Below, in pieces: positions 28,529-35,919 of a DNA stretch of 64,000 nucleotides. Position 1 is the first letter of the stretch, and each line of letters begins with the position of its first letter. The DNA lies in NCBI GenBank assembly GCA_012517355.1, contig JAAYVD010000114.1, forward strand, positions 117,156 through 181,155, read 5' to 3'. Source of the DNA: Candidatus Rifleibacteriota bacterium (GTDB lineage: Bacteria > Muiribacteriota > Ozemobacteria > Ozemobacterales > Ozemobacteraceae). Under the pieces are notes generated by a model. It saw only the letters and a list, made by a program, of their open reading frames with translations. It was not told the origin of the DNA and searched no databases. The translations under genes and the position numbers were made by a program.

Positions 28529-29521
28529 TCAGGCCTTGCCGGCGGGGCCGGTTCCGGTGGGCTCCATCATGTGGCCGAAGGATTTGCGCATCTCGGTGTC
28601 GGCGGTGATGTTCTTCAGGGTGAAGTAGTCGAGGATGCCCATGTTGCCGTCCTTGAGGGCGGCGGCGATGGCCTGGGGCACGTTGGATTCGGCCTCGACG
28701 AGGCGGGCACGCATCTCCTGCTCCATGGCGCGCATCTCCTGTTCCTTGGCCTCGGCCATGGCGCGGCGCTCGGCGGCTTTGGCCTGGGCGATCTTCATGT
28801 CGGCCTCGGCCTGGTCGATCTGCAGCTTGGCGCCGATGTTGCTGCCGATATCGACATCGGCGATGTCGATCGACAGGATCTCGAAGGCGGTCTTGGCGTC
28901 GAGGCCCTTCTCCTGGACGGTCTTGGAGATGCGGTCGGGGTTCTCGAGGATCTCCTTGTGGGATTCGGCCGAACCGATGGTGGTGACGATGCCCTCGCCG
29001 ACGCGGGCCAGGATGGTGTCCTCGGTGGCGCCGCCGATCAGCTTGGTGATGTCGACCTTGACGGTGACGCGGGCGATGGCCTTGACCTGGATGCCGTTCT
29101 TGGCCATGGCCGCCACCAGCGGAGTGGTGATGACCTTGGGCTTGACGCACATCTTGACGGCCTCGAGCACGTCGCGGCCGGCCAGGTCGATGGCGGTCGC
29201 CTGCTTGAAGTTGAGGGGGATCCCGGCGCGCTGGGCGGCGATCAGGGCCGACACCACCCGGCTGACGTTGCCGCCGGCGAGGTAGTGCGACTCGAGGGCC
29301 TGGAGCGAGATCTCGAGGCCCCCCTTGTAGCCCATGATGGCGGGATTGATGATGCCGTGCGGCACCACGCCGCGCAGCCGCATGCCGATCAGGTCGATCA
29401 GCCCGACCGGGACGCCGGAGGCGAGAGCGCTCACCCACAGCCCGACCGGGATGAAATAGGTGATCACGAACAAGAGGACGAGGCCTCCGACGATGATGAT
29501 GGCGAGCAATCCAGGTTCCAT
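28529..29521 (-). CDS. floA: flotillin-like protein FloA
   Basis: 330 residues, the normal length. N-terminal membrane hairpin ([20 protein letters not shown]), then the FloA/YqfA-specific SPFH domain ([59 protein letters not shown]) and a C-terminal coiled coil rich in Ala, Glu and Met. FloA organises membrane microdomains and works with NfeD proteins, two of which are encoded nearby on the same strand. GGGGAGG precedes the ATG at 29521. A promoter at 29572-29600 suggests it also has its own transcript with the 246-residue protein downstream. Confidence 0.95.
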   Translation of the reverse strand: MEPGLLAIIIVGGLVLLFVITYFIPVGLWVSALASGVPVGLIDLIGMRLRGVVPHGIINPAIMGYKGGLEISLQALESHYLAGGNVSRVVSALIAAQRAGIPLNFKQATAIDLAGRDVLEAVKMCVKPKVITTPLVAAMAKNGIQVKAIARVTVKVDITKLIGGATEDTILARVGEGIVTTIGSAESHKEILENPDRISKTVQEKGLDAKTAFEILSIDIADVDIGSNIGAKLQIDQAEADMKIAQAKAAERRAMAEAKEQEMRAMEQEMRARLVEAESNVPQAIAAALKDGNMGILDYFTLKNITADTEMRKSFGHMMEPTGTGPAGKA

Positions 29522-29571
29522 GGCGACCTCCCCGGGATCCTCCCGGAACGGGTTTGGACGACGGTCAATCC

Positions 29572-29600
29572 ACTATCTGGTACGCCCCGGCAAAAGTCAA
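29572..29600 (-). promoter_or_regulatory. sigma70-type promoter of floA
   Basis: On the minus strand TTGACT, 17-nt spacer, GATAGT, 51 bp before the floA ATG and just after the stop of the upstream gene. Confidence 0.55.
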
Positions 29601-29607
29601 GCCGGCC

Positions 29608-31812
29608 TCAGGCCGTCGCCGCTTTCATCTCGCGTTCGAGGGAAGTGAGCCTCTGCTTGGCTTCGTGGTAGTTGGGCTTCAGCTTGACCGCCTCCATCAG
29701 TTCGAGCATCGCCTCGTCCTTCTTGCCGATCAGCAGGTAGAGGTTGGCCAGGTTGAAATGGAGATCGGGGTAGGCCTCGTTGACCGAGAGGTTCTCGCGG
29801 TGCATCTCGATCAGCGTCTCGATGCGCTGCAGGTAGCTGCGGATCTTCTCCATGCGGCTCATGAGGTCGGCGTAGTCCGGCTTGATCTCGGCCGCCCGCT
29901 GGAACGCCTGGAACGCTTCGGGGAACCGGCCGGCCACGTGGTGGTAGCAGCCGATCAGGTACCAGACGCGGACGCTCTTCTGGTCGATGACCGACAACTC
30001 GCGGACCGCCTCCTCGAACTGGCGGTTCTCGCCGAGGGCGATGCCCAGGTTGATGCGCGCCTCGCGGTAATGGGGGTTCTGGGCGAGCGCGTTGCGGAAG
30101 GCCTGGATGGCCCCCTTGGCGTCGCCCAGCTGCAGGCAGATGCGGCCGAGGTCGTTGGCCATGTCGGGGAACCGTTCGCTGCCACCCAGCTTGCCGCGGA
30201 TCAGGGCCAGGGCCCGCTCCATCACCGGCCGGTCGGAGGTGATATGGCCCAGCGTGCCCAGCGCGATGTGGTTCTCGGGGTCGATCGACAGGGCTATCTT
30301 GAGAACGATGACGGCCTCCGAGACATTCCCGTCGTGGGCGAGGATCTCCCCCATGACCTGGAACAAACCGGCCGAATCGGGACAGAAGAACAGGAGCTGC
30401 CGCACCTTGGCCAGGGCTTCCTCCTTGAAGCCGTCCAGGAACCGGCGCCGCACATCCCGCAACAGCACGCCCAGGTTGGCCTCGGTGATCTCGAGAGGCG
30501 GGGTATCCAGGGAGGTTTCGCTGGAGGAGGTCCGGAGCAGGCCGACGGCGGGGGCTTCGGGCGGCGGGGCGGTGAACAGGCGCGACAACAGCTTCTTGTC
30601 GCCCTGGTCACGGTGGACCCGTTCCTTCAGGACCCCGGTCACGATCTGCCTGACGAACGAGCAGTATGGATGCCCGGGCGCCAGGTGGTACAGCGTCTTG
30701 CCGTATTCCCCCATGAGCACCTGGACGTCGGGCAGGACCCCGGCCACGTGGTATTTCTGCAGCTTGGGCAGCGACTCGGGCTTGACGTCGTTGCCGACCT
30801 TGGTCAGGAAGATGGAGATCTTGCTCTCGGGAAAATCGAACCTGGACAGGGCATGGAAATACCGCACGCTGTTCTTGATGTTCAGGAAGTCGGCCCGGTC
30901 GATCAGGAAGAAGGTATGGTCGGAAACCTCGATGGCGGTGACGATCACCTCGCTGATGCCGGCCTCGGAATCGATCACGATGTAGTCGAAGTGTTCCCGG
31001 GCCAGCCGGACCAGGGCGGACAGGTCGGCGGAGGTCGGGGCCTCGGCCGCCAGGATGTTCTTGGCCGCGGGGGCCACGTAGAGGTTCTCCTCGGGCCGGG
31101 TCAGGCCGCCGAAGAATCGCTCCTGGCTGATCGGCCCGGGGTTGGCCTCGTGGGCGAGACGGGTCACCGACTGGTCGGAATAGACCCCGAACAGGAAGGT
31201 GGAGTCGCCGAAGAACACGTCGAGGTCGATGACCAGCACCTTCCGGTTGCTCTCCTTCGACAGGATGGAAGCCAGGACGGTGGCCAGCGTGGTGCGGCCG
31301 GCTCCGCCCCGCGGGGAGGCGATGACCAGCACCTTGCCATTGGGGGTGGGGGCCGGGGTCAGGAAGTTGACCGCCTTCTTGGTGGCCTCCCGCATCCGGG
31401 CGCTCAAGGCCCTCATGATCTTGTCCTTGAGGGATCGGCTGAGAGGCTGCTCGCCGTGCATCAGCTTCTCGTATTCCTCGTAGGGGACCACCAGGACCTG
31501 GCAGTTCTGGACCGCCTTGGCCGTGCTCGACCGGGGCGTGGTGGGGTCGATGATGGACATCTCCCCGAAGAAATCGCCGGCCCGGAAGGTGCTGACCAGC
31601 TTGGGGGTCATCGACAGGTCGCGGACGGTGATCTCCACCGTGCCGGAGATGAGGACGAACAGGTCGCGCGACAGGTCTCCCTCGCGGAAGATGATGTCGC
31701 CTCGCCGGAATTCGCCCTTCTTCAGGATCTTCTTGACCTCCCCGAGTTCCTCGGGCGACAGGTCGGCGAACAGGGAGATCTTGTCGAGCATGGCGTGATG
31801 ATCGGCTAGCAT
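29608..31812 (-). CDS. fusion of cNMP-binding, MinD/TadZ-like ATPase and TPR domains
   Basis: 734 residues from ATG 31812 (a GTG at 31854 and an ATG at 31791 are alternatives; none has a clear ribosome site). Residues 10-130: cyclic-nucleotide-binding fold (LFADLSPEELGEVKKILKKG, RRGDIIFREGDLSRDLFVLI, GDFFGEMSIID, PRSSTAKAVQ). About 155-410: MinD/CpaE/TadZ-like ATPase with a deviant P-loop RGGAGRTTLATVLAS (Arg for the usual Lys), LVIDLDVFFGD and YIVIDSEAGIS. About 430-734: TPR repeats (LAQNPHYREARINLGIALGE, HFNLANLYLLIGKKDEAM). TadZ-type proteins place pili or secretion machines at cell sites; the cNMP domain suggests localisation under nucleotide control. No pilus genes are linked. It sits between nfeD and floA. 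Confidence 0.85.
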   Translation of the reverse strand: MLADHHAMLDKISLFADLSPEELGEVKKILKKGEFRRGDIIFREGDLSRDLFVLISGTVEITVRDLSMTPKLVSTFRAGDFFGEMSIIDPTTPRSSTAKAVQNCQVLVVPYEEYEKLMHGEQPLSRSLKDKIMRALSARMREATKKAVNFLTPAPTPNGKVLVIASPRGGAGRTTLATVLASILSKESNRKVLVIDLDVFFGDSTFLFGVYSDQSVTRLAHEANPGPISQERFFGGLTRPEENLYVAPAAKNILAAEAPTSADLSALVRLAREHFDYIVIDSEAGISEVIVTAIEVSDHTFFLIDRADFLNIKNSVRYFHALSRFDFPESKISIFLTKVGNDVKPESLPKLQKYHVAGVLPDVQVLMGEYGKTLYHLAPGHPYCSFVRQIVTGVLKERVHRDQGDKKLLSRLFTAPPPEAPAVGLLRTSSSETSLDTPPLEITEANLGVLLRDVRRRFLDGFKEEALAKVRQLLFFCPDSAGLFQVMGEILAHDGNVSEAVIVLKIALSIDPENHIALGTLGHITSDRPVMERALALIRGKLGGSERFPDMANDLGRICLQLGDAKGAIQAFRNALAQNPHYREARINLGIALGENRQFEEAVRELSVIDQKSVRVWYLIGCYHHVAGRFPEAFQAFQRAAEIKPDYADLMSRMEKIRSYLQRIETLIEMHRENLSVNEAYPDLHFNLANLYLLIGKKDEAMLELMEAVKLKPNYHEAKQRLTSLEREMKAATA

Positions 31813-32014
31813 GGGTTCAGGGCTGTTCTCCAGGTATCTGGCCGGTCGTCTCACCCGGCGGTCTCTGCTCTAACGTTCGGGAATCATCCTCCCTGCCAAG
31901 AGTACGATTCTCCCGGGGGTTTGCCTGGGGGGGGAAGGAAATTTCTCCGAGGCCTATTGGGTGTAGGGGAATTCCCTTACAACCCCTGTAGGGTCTTCCT
32001 CGCAAGGCAACTTC

Positions 32015-32932
32015 CTAGGCTACGGGAGGTTCGATGGGGGAGACGATGACACTGCCGCTCTTCACTTTCACCACGCGGATGCGGGTCCCGCGGGGGACGA
32101 ACTCGCCGTCGGAAATGACGTCGAGCCGCTCGTCGCCGATGCGCGCGATGCCCGAGGGGCGGAGGTCGCTGGTGGCCACGCCCTCCCGGCCGACATAGGC
32201 CGACATGTCGCGGATGGCGGTATACCCGTCTTCCACGGAGATCTTGGTCTCCAGGCGGAACCGCTTGCCGAGAGAAGTGTAGGGGAAGACGTAGACCGCC
32301 CACAGGACCAGGGCGACCAGGGCCACGAACGAGACGAGCGCGTAGAGGACCGCCACCCGCGTGTCGAGTTTCCAGAAGGAAAGGCCCAGGCCGGCCAGGA
32401 TGATGAGAATGCCAGTGATGCCGGTCAGGCCGAATCCTGGGATCAGGGCGACCTCGATGAACAGCAGCACCAGGCCGCCGATCAGCATGGCCAGCACGAC
32501 CACCCCGAGAGTGGTCGGATCCATGTCGGGACTCTCGGCGGAGGAACTGGCGGGCGGCGGGGGAAGAGGGGGCTCGGCCGGCCCGACCGGCACGCCCGGC
32601 ACCGGGCCAGGCGAAGGGGCGGCAGGGGAAGGGGCGGGCGCCGCGGTGGGGGTCGGCGCGGGCGTGGGGGCCGGCGCGGCCCCGGGGGTGGGGCCGCCCG
32701 TGGGAGCCTCGGCGGGAGCGGGCGCGGGGGAAGGGGTTGGGTCACCCGTGGAGGTCGTCGCGGAAGCGGCAACCGGAGCCGAACCATCCAATGGCCCGGA
32801 GCGGGCTGGGGAGGTTCCGATGGAACCTTCCCGCGGGGGCATCGCTTCGCCGCCGGAGAGTTCCTGGGCGGTGAGAAGGCCGGGAACAAGGCTCAGGGAG
32901 ACGGTCAGGAGCAGGGCGACCAGGATGCGCAT
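32015..32932 (-). CDS. NfeD-like membrane protein, short type with Pro/Ala-rich linker
   Basis: 305 residues: signal peptide (MRILVALLLTVSLSLVPGLL), about 110 residues of Pro/Ala/Thr low complexity, a block of four membrane segments (LGVVVLAMLIGGLVLLFIEV, IPGFGLTGITGILIILAGLG, VAVLYALVSFVALVALVLWA), and a C-terminal NfeD OB-fold (GREGVATSDLRPSGIARIGD, LDVISDGEFVPRGTRIRVV). It lacks the ClpP-like protease domain of the neighbour upstream. NfeD proteins partner with flotillin/SPFH proteins, fitting floA downstream. ATG 32932 is chosen because the signal peptide starts there; it begins 37 bp after the first nfeD gene. Confidence 0.88.
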   Translation of the reverse strand: MRILVALLLTVSLSLVPGLLTAQELSGGEAMPPREGSIGTSPARSGPLDGSAPVAASATTSTGDPTPSPAPAPAEAPTGGPTPGAAPAPTPAPTPTAAPAPSPAAPSPGPVPGVPVGPAEPPLPPPPASSSAESPDMDPTTLGVVVLAMLIGGLVLLFIEVALIPGFGLTGITGILIILAGLGLSFWKLDTRVAVLYALVSFVALVALVLWAVYVFPYTSLGKRFRLETKISVEDGYTAIRDMSAYVGREGVATSDLRPSGIARIGDERLDVISDGEFVPRGTRIRVVKVKSGSVIVSPIEPPVA

Positions 32933-32969
32933 GGACTTTCCACCTTCTTCCCGCAGGGATACGGCCCGC

Positions 32970-34373
32970 TCACCCTTCGAGAGGCCGGACCACGATCTTG
33001 GTTCCTTCCACGGCGATGACCACGACCCGCTGGTTGCGCTCGACAAACTCCCCGTCGGACACCACCTCGTATTTCTGCCCGCCGATGCGGACGAACCCGG
33101 AGGGTCGCAGCGGGGAAAGGGTGAGCCCTTCGAGGTGGAGCAGGTCCTGGAAGGGGGTGGCATCGACCGCGACGAACCCTTCCTCCGTGGTCATGGTCTC
33201 TTTGAGGATGAACCGGTCGAACAGCTTCAGCCTGGGGGCCAGCTGGTAGAGGACAACGGTCATGACGATCGACAGGCCCATGATCTTGGCGAGGGCGTGC
33301 AGGGCGGAATAGACCCCGCCGAACACCAGGACGATGCTGAAGCCCATCGCCAGGAGGCCCAGCACCCCGGTGACCCCGAAACCGGGGATGACGAAGGCCT
33401 CGAGCAGCAACAGCAAAGTGCCGGCCAGAAACAGCAGCAGGGCCTCGAGCCCGGCCAGGTAGGCGAACAGGTGGCCGCCGAAGAAGGCCGCGATGCAGAG
33501 GAGCCCGATCCAGCCGAGAAGACCCCAGCCGAAGATGAAGACCTCGAGGATGATGCACCACACCCCGATGGTGAAGAGCAGGACCGAGATGTTGGGGCTG
33601 GTCAGCCAGCGGGCGAGTTGTTCCCCCGAGGTGGGGGTGACGGTCTCGAGCGGGGCGGCCTCGATGTTCATCCGGCGCAGGGCGGCGGGGATGCCATCGA
33701 CGATGAAGTCGCAATAGCCGTGGGTGAGGGCGGTCTCGGTGGTCAGGGTGAGGATCTCGCCCCGGGTCACCAGTCCGGGGATCGGCTCGTGGTTCTTGTC
33801 GACCATGGCGCCGGCCAGGGCCCGGGGCCGCCCCCGGGCTTCGGCGGCACTCTCGAACTCGGCGCGGAAGGCCGAGACGATCTTCTCCTCGGCGGCGGCG
33901 ACCGAGGTGCCCAACAGCTTGATCGGCGTGGCCGCTCCCATTTCCGAGCCCGGTTCCATGTAGATCCGGTGGCAGGAGATGGCGATCAGGGCGGCGGCCG
34001 ACAGGGCCCTCCCCTTCACCACCGCCACGGTGGGCACCCGGGCCCGCAGGAGGGCGTCCTTCATCTCCTGGGCGGCGGTGACCAGGCCGCCGTTGGAGTT
34101 GATCTCGAGGACCAGGGCCCGGGCCTGCTCCCGCTCGGCGCGACGGATCATGCGTTGCAGGAAGAACGACAGGCCGGTGTCGATCTCGCCGTGGATGGGG
34201 ACCACCAGCACGAGGCCGACAGCCGGCGCCAGACCGGTTCCGGGGAGGGGAACGGGGCCGGGAGCCGCTTCCTGGGCTGGAATCGGGGGGGCAAGGGTCA
34301 GGGCGAGGAAAAAGACCAAAACCGCGAGACAAGCACCTTGTCTCGCGGAGATGGACGTCAAGCGTTCGGACAA
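32970..34373 (-). CDS. NfeD protein, long type with ClpP-like serine protease domain
   Basis: 467 residues from a TTG at 34373. Signal-like N-terminus (CLAVLVFFLALTLAPPIPAQ), then a ClpP-like protease domain (VVPIHGEIDTGLSFFLQRMI, LEINSNGGLVTAAQEM, KGRALSAAALIAISCHRIYM with the likely catalytic Ser, GSEMGAATPI, with a conserved Lys further on), five membrane segments, and the C-terminal OB-fold (LRPSGFVRIGGQKYEVVSDG). Long NfeD proteases cut membrane proteins such as stomatins and flotillins. No ATG or GTG lies in a suitable place; AGGA overlapping the rpsU stop supports the TTG. The first codons coincide with a strong terminator-like hairpin (34309-34348), so expression may depend on readthrough from rpsU. 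Confidence 0.88.
   Translation of the reverse strand: MSERLTSISARQGACLAVLVFFLALTLAPPIPAQEAAPGPVPLPGTGLAPAVGLVLVVPIHGEIDTGLSFFLQRMIRRAEREQARALVLEINSNGGLVTAAQEMKDALLRARVPTVAVVKGRALSAAALIAISCHRIYMEPGSEMGAATPIKLLGTSVAAAEEKIVSAFRAEFESAAEARGRPRALAGAMVDKNHEPIPGLVTRGEILTLTTETALTHGYCDFIVDGIPAALRRMNIEAAPLETVTPTSGEQLARWLTSPNISVLLFTIGVWCIILEVFIFGWGLLGWIGLLCIAAFFGGHLFAYLAGLEALLLFLAGTLLLLLEAFVIPGFGVTGVLGLLAMGFSIVLVFGGVYSALHALAKIMGLSIVMTVVLYQLAPRLKLFDRFILKETMTTEEGFVAVDATPFQDLLHLEGLTLSPLRPSGFVRIGGQKYEVVSDGEFVERNQRVVVIAVEGTKIVVRPLEG
34309..34348 (-). terminator. rpsU terminator/attenuator inside the nfeD signal-peptide codons
   Basis: Perfect 12-bp stem CCGCGAGACAAG with a 3-nt loop, followed on the minus strand by TTTTGGTCTTTTT. 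It begins 33 bp after the rpsU stop and lies within the first codons of the nfeD frame, so it looks like a rpsU terminator that partly blocks nfeD. Confidence 0.8.
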
Positions 34374-34380
34374 CGCGGTC

Positions 34381-34572
34381 CTACTTCCGCCGCCGCTGTT
34401 TGCGACGAGCTTCGGCCGCTTTCCGCTTCTGCTTCTCACTGGGTTTCTCGTAGGCGCGCCGCCTCTTGATCTCCTTGATGATACCGGCTTCCTGACATTT
34501 CTTCTGGAACCGCTTCAAGGCCTTCTCGAGGGGTTCATCCTTCAATACCTTGACTTCCGCCACGCTGCTCAC
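34381..34572 (-). CDS. rpsU: 30S ribosomal protein S21
   Basis: 63 residues, highly basic, with the S21 pattern: VLKDEPLEKALKRFQKKCQE, then EIKRRRAYEKPSEKQKRKAA and a final run of Arg/Lys. S21 sits by the 16S rRNA 3' end, near the anti-Shine-Dalgarno. GTG start at 34572 directly behind AAGGAGG; a second GTG at 34563 would give the more usual start MAEVKV and cannot be excluded. It lies 45 bp after the HIT gene and is followed by the terminator-like hairpin. The linkage to nfeD and floA is shared with Bacillus. Confidence 0.95.
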   Translation of the reverse strand: MSSVAEVKVLKDEPLEKALKRFQKKCQEAGIIKEIKRRRAYEKPSEKQKRKAAEARRKQRRRK

Positions 34573-34617
34573 CCCCCTCCTTGTACAAATTGCCCAACAT
34601 TGCCACCATCCGCCCGC

Positions 34618-34959
34618 TCAGCCCGGAGGCCAGGCCAGAGGACGTCCACCCAGGAGGTGGAAATGGAGGTGGGGGACGGTCTGCCCGCCATCCTGCCCGC
34701 TGTTGGCCACCACGCGGAATCCGTTGCCGAGCCCGAGGGAACCGGCCAGCTGACGCACCGCCCCGTACACGGCCGCGAGGACCTGGGGGTCGCTGGCGGC
34801 CGCATCGGTCAGGCCGGGGATGTGCCGGCGGGGAACCACCAGGACATGGACCGGAGCCTGCGGATGCAGGTCACGGAAGGCCACCACCTGGTCATCCTGA
34901 TGGACGAAGGAGGCGGGGATGGTTCCCTGGGCGATCTTGCAGAAGATACAATCCGACAT
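34618..34959 (-). CDS. HIT-family protein (HinT-like nucleotide hydrolase)
   Basis: 113 residues. All HinT features are present: N-terminal CIFCKIAQGTIPASFVHQDD, the RDLHPQAPVHVLVVPRRHI block and the catalytic HLHFHLLGG (HxHxHxx). Such proteins hydrolyse purine nucleoside phosphoramidates and acyl-AMP. It is the first gene of the minus-strand run with rpsU. Promoter TTGACA-17-TACCAT ends 11 nt before the ATG at 34959 and no ribosome site is present, so the message is probably leaderless. It is divergent from the tRNA operon. Confidence 0.95.
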   Translation of the reverse strand: MSDCIFCKIAQGTIPASFVHQDDQVVAFRDLHPQAPVHVLVVPRRHIPGLTDAAASDPQVLAAVYGAVRQLAGSLGLGNGFRVVANSGQDGGQTVPHLHFHLLGGRPLAWPPG

Positions 34960-34970
34960 GGTGAATGGAA

Positions 34971-34999
34971 ATGGTAGCCCAGACCCCGCCGGTTGTCAA
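34971..34999 (-). promoter_or_regulatory. sigma70-type promoter of the HIT-rpsU genes
   Basis: On the minus strand a perfect TTGACA, 17-nt spacer and TACCAT. The -10 ends 11 nt before the HIT start codon, leaving a leader of about 4-5 nt. Confidence 0.75.
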
Positions 35000-35128
35000 G
35001 CACCATGACTCCGCCTGCCGGGCCGGGGTACCAGGTTCGCCCGGGCGGTACCAACCGGCCCTGGCCCGCTGCCCGGCAGGGCCGGAGGGCATCCCGGGCG
35101 GGTGGCCGATTTTTCCGACAGAAACTGC

Positions 35129-35157
35129 TTGACTTCGCATCGGAGGTCTGCTACCAT
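35129..35157 (+). promoter_or_regulatory. sigma70-type promoter of the tRNA operon
   Basis: TTGACT, 17-nt spacer, TACCAT, 25 bp before the first tRNA. The same -10 as the divergent HIT promoter. Confidence 0.75.
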
Positions 35158-35182
35158 GATCGTGCGTTTGCAGTCGCGCCAT

Positions 35183-35255
35183 CGGGGCGTGGCGCAGTTG
35201 GTAGCGCACCTGGTTTGGGACCAGGAAGTCGCTGGTTCGAGTCCAGTCGCCCCGA
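35183..35255 (+). tRNA. tRNA-Pro (TGG)
   Basis: Acceptor CGGGGCG/CGCCCCG, anticodon loop TTTGGGA between CCTGG and CCAGG, T-arm CTGG-TTCGAGT-CCAG. CCA is not encoded. First of seven tRNAs. Confidence 0.95.
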
Positions 35256-35269
35256 TCTGGTGGTAAGTC

Positions 35270-35342
35270 GCGGGAATAGCTCAGTTGGTAGAGCGCCACC
35301 TTGCCAAGGTGGATGTCGCGGGTTCAAGTCCCGTTTCCCGCT
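35270..35342 (+). tRNA. tRNA-Gly (GCC)
   Basis: Acceptor GCGGGAA/TTCCCGC, anticodon stem CCACC/GGTGG with loop TTGCCAA, T-arm GCGGG-TTCAAGT-CCCGT. CCA is not encoded. Confidence 0.95.
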
Positions 35343-35363
35343 TTCCGTGCCCTTCTGGTGTTT

Positions 35364-35437
35364 GCGCCTGTAGCTCAGGTGGATAGAGCAACAGCCTTCT
35401 AAGCTGTGGGCCAGAGGTTCGAGTCCTCTCAGGCGCG
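35364..35437 (+). tRNA. tRNA-Arg (TCT)
   Basis: Acceptor GCGCCTG/CAGGCGC, anticodon stem ACAGC/GCTGT with loop CTTCTAA, T-arm AGAGG-TTCGAGT-CCTCT. Confidence 0.95.
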
Positions 35438-35467
35438 CCGCAGGACCGGAAGGATCCGTCGCTTGAT

Positions 35468-35540
35468 GGAGAGAGTAGCACAATGGCAGTGCACTAGACT
35501 GTGGATCTAGCTGTTGCGGGTTCGACTCCCGTCTCTCTCC
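35468..35540 (+). tRNA. tRNA-His (GTG)
   Basis: Acceptor GAGAGAG/CTCTCTC preceded by the extra 5' G (G-1) facing discriminator C73, the hallmark of tRNA-His. Anticodon stem CTAGA/TCTAG with loop CTGTGGA. Confidence 0.93.
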
Positions 35541-35552
35541 CTGGTGAATAGG

Positions 35553-35626
35553 GCGCTTGTAGCTCAACTGGATAGAGCGACGGACTTCGGATCCGTAGGC
35601 TGAGGGTTCGAATCCTTCCAGGCGCG
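35553..35626 (+). tRNA. tRNA-Arg (TCG)
   Basis: Acceptor GCGCTTG/CAGGCGC (one G-T pair), anticodon stem ACGGA/TCCGT with loop CTTCGGA. The unmodified wobble T would read CGN codons; elsewhere an A34 tRNA often does this job. Confidence 0.92.
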
Positions 35627-35631
35627 ATCAA

Positions 35632-35703
35632 GGGCCGTTAGCTCAGGGGTAGAGCATCTGACTTTTAATCAGAGGGCCGTTGGTTCAAATCCAACACGGC
35701 TCA
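35632..35703 (+). tRNA. tRNA-Lys (TTT)
   Basis: Acceptor GGGCCGT/ACGGCTC (one G-T pair), anticodon stem TCTGA/TCAGA with loop CTTTTAA. Confidence 0.94.
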
Positions 35704-35747
35704 GTGGTAAGGGGGGCAACCCCCGGTGATCTTTGCAGCAGTAAACC

Positions 35748-35820
<73 letters not shown>

Positions 35821-35831
35821 CCGGTTGGAAC

Positions 35832-35864
35832 ACCCGGCGTGGCGACACGCCGGGTTTCCTTTTT
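35832..35864 (+). terminator. intrinsic terminator of the tRNA operon
   Basis: 10-bp perfect stem ACCCGGCGTG with loop GCGA, followed by TTCCTTTTT, 12 bp after the last tRNA. Confidence 0.88.
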
Positions 35865-35919
35865 CCGGCGTTTGGTGGTATTCTTCCCCCATCTTCCTCC
35901 ATCCTGGAAGGAGGCCTGC

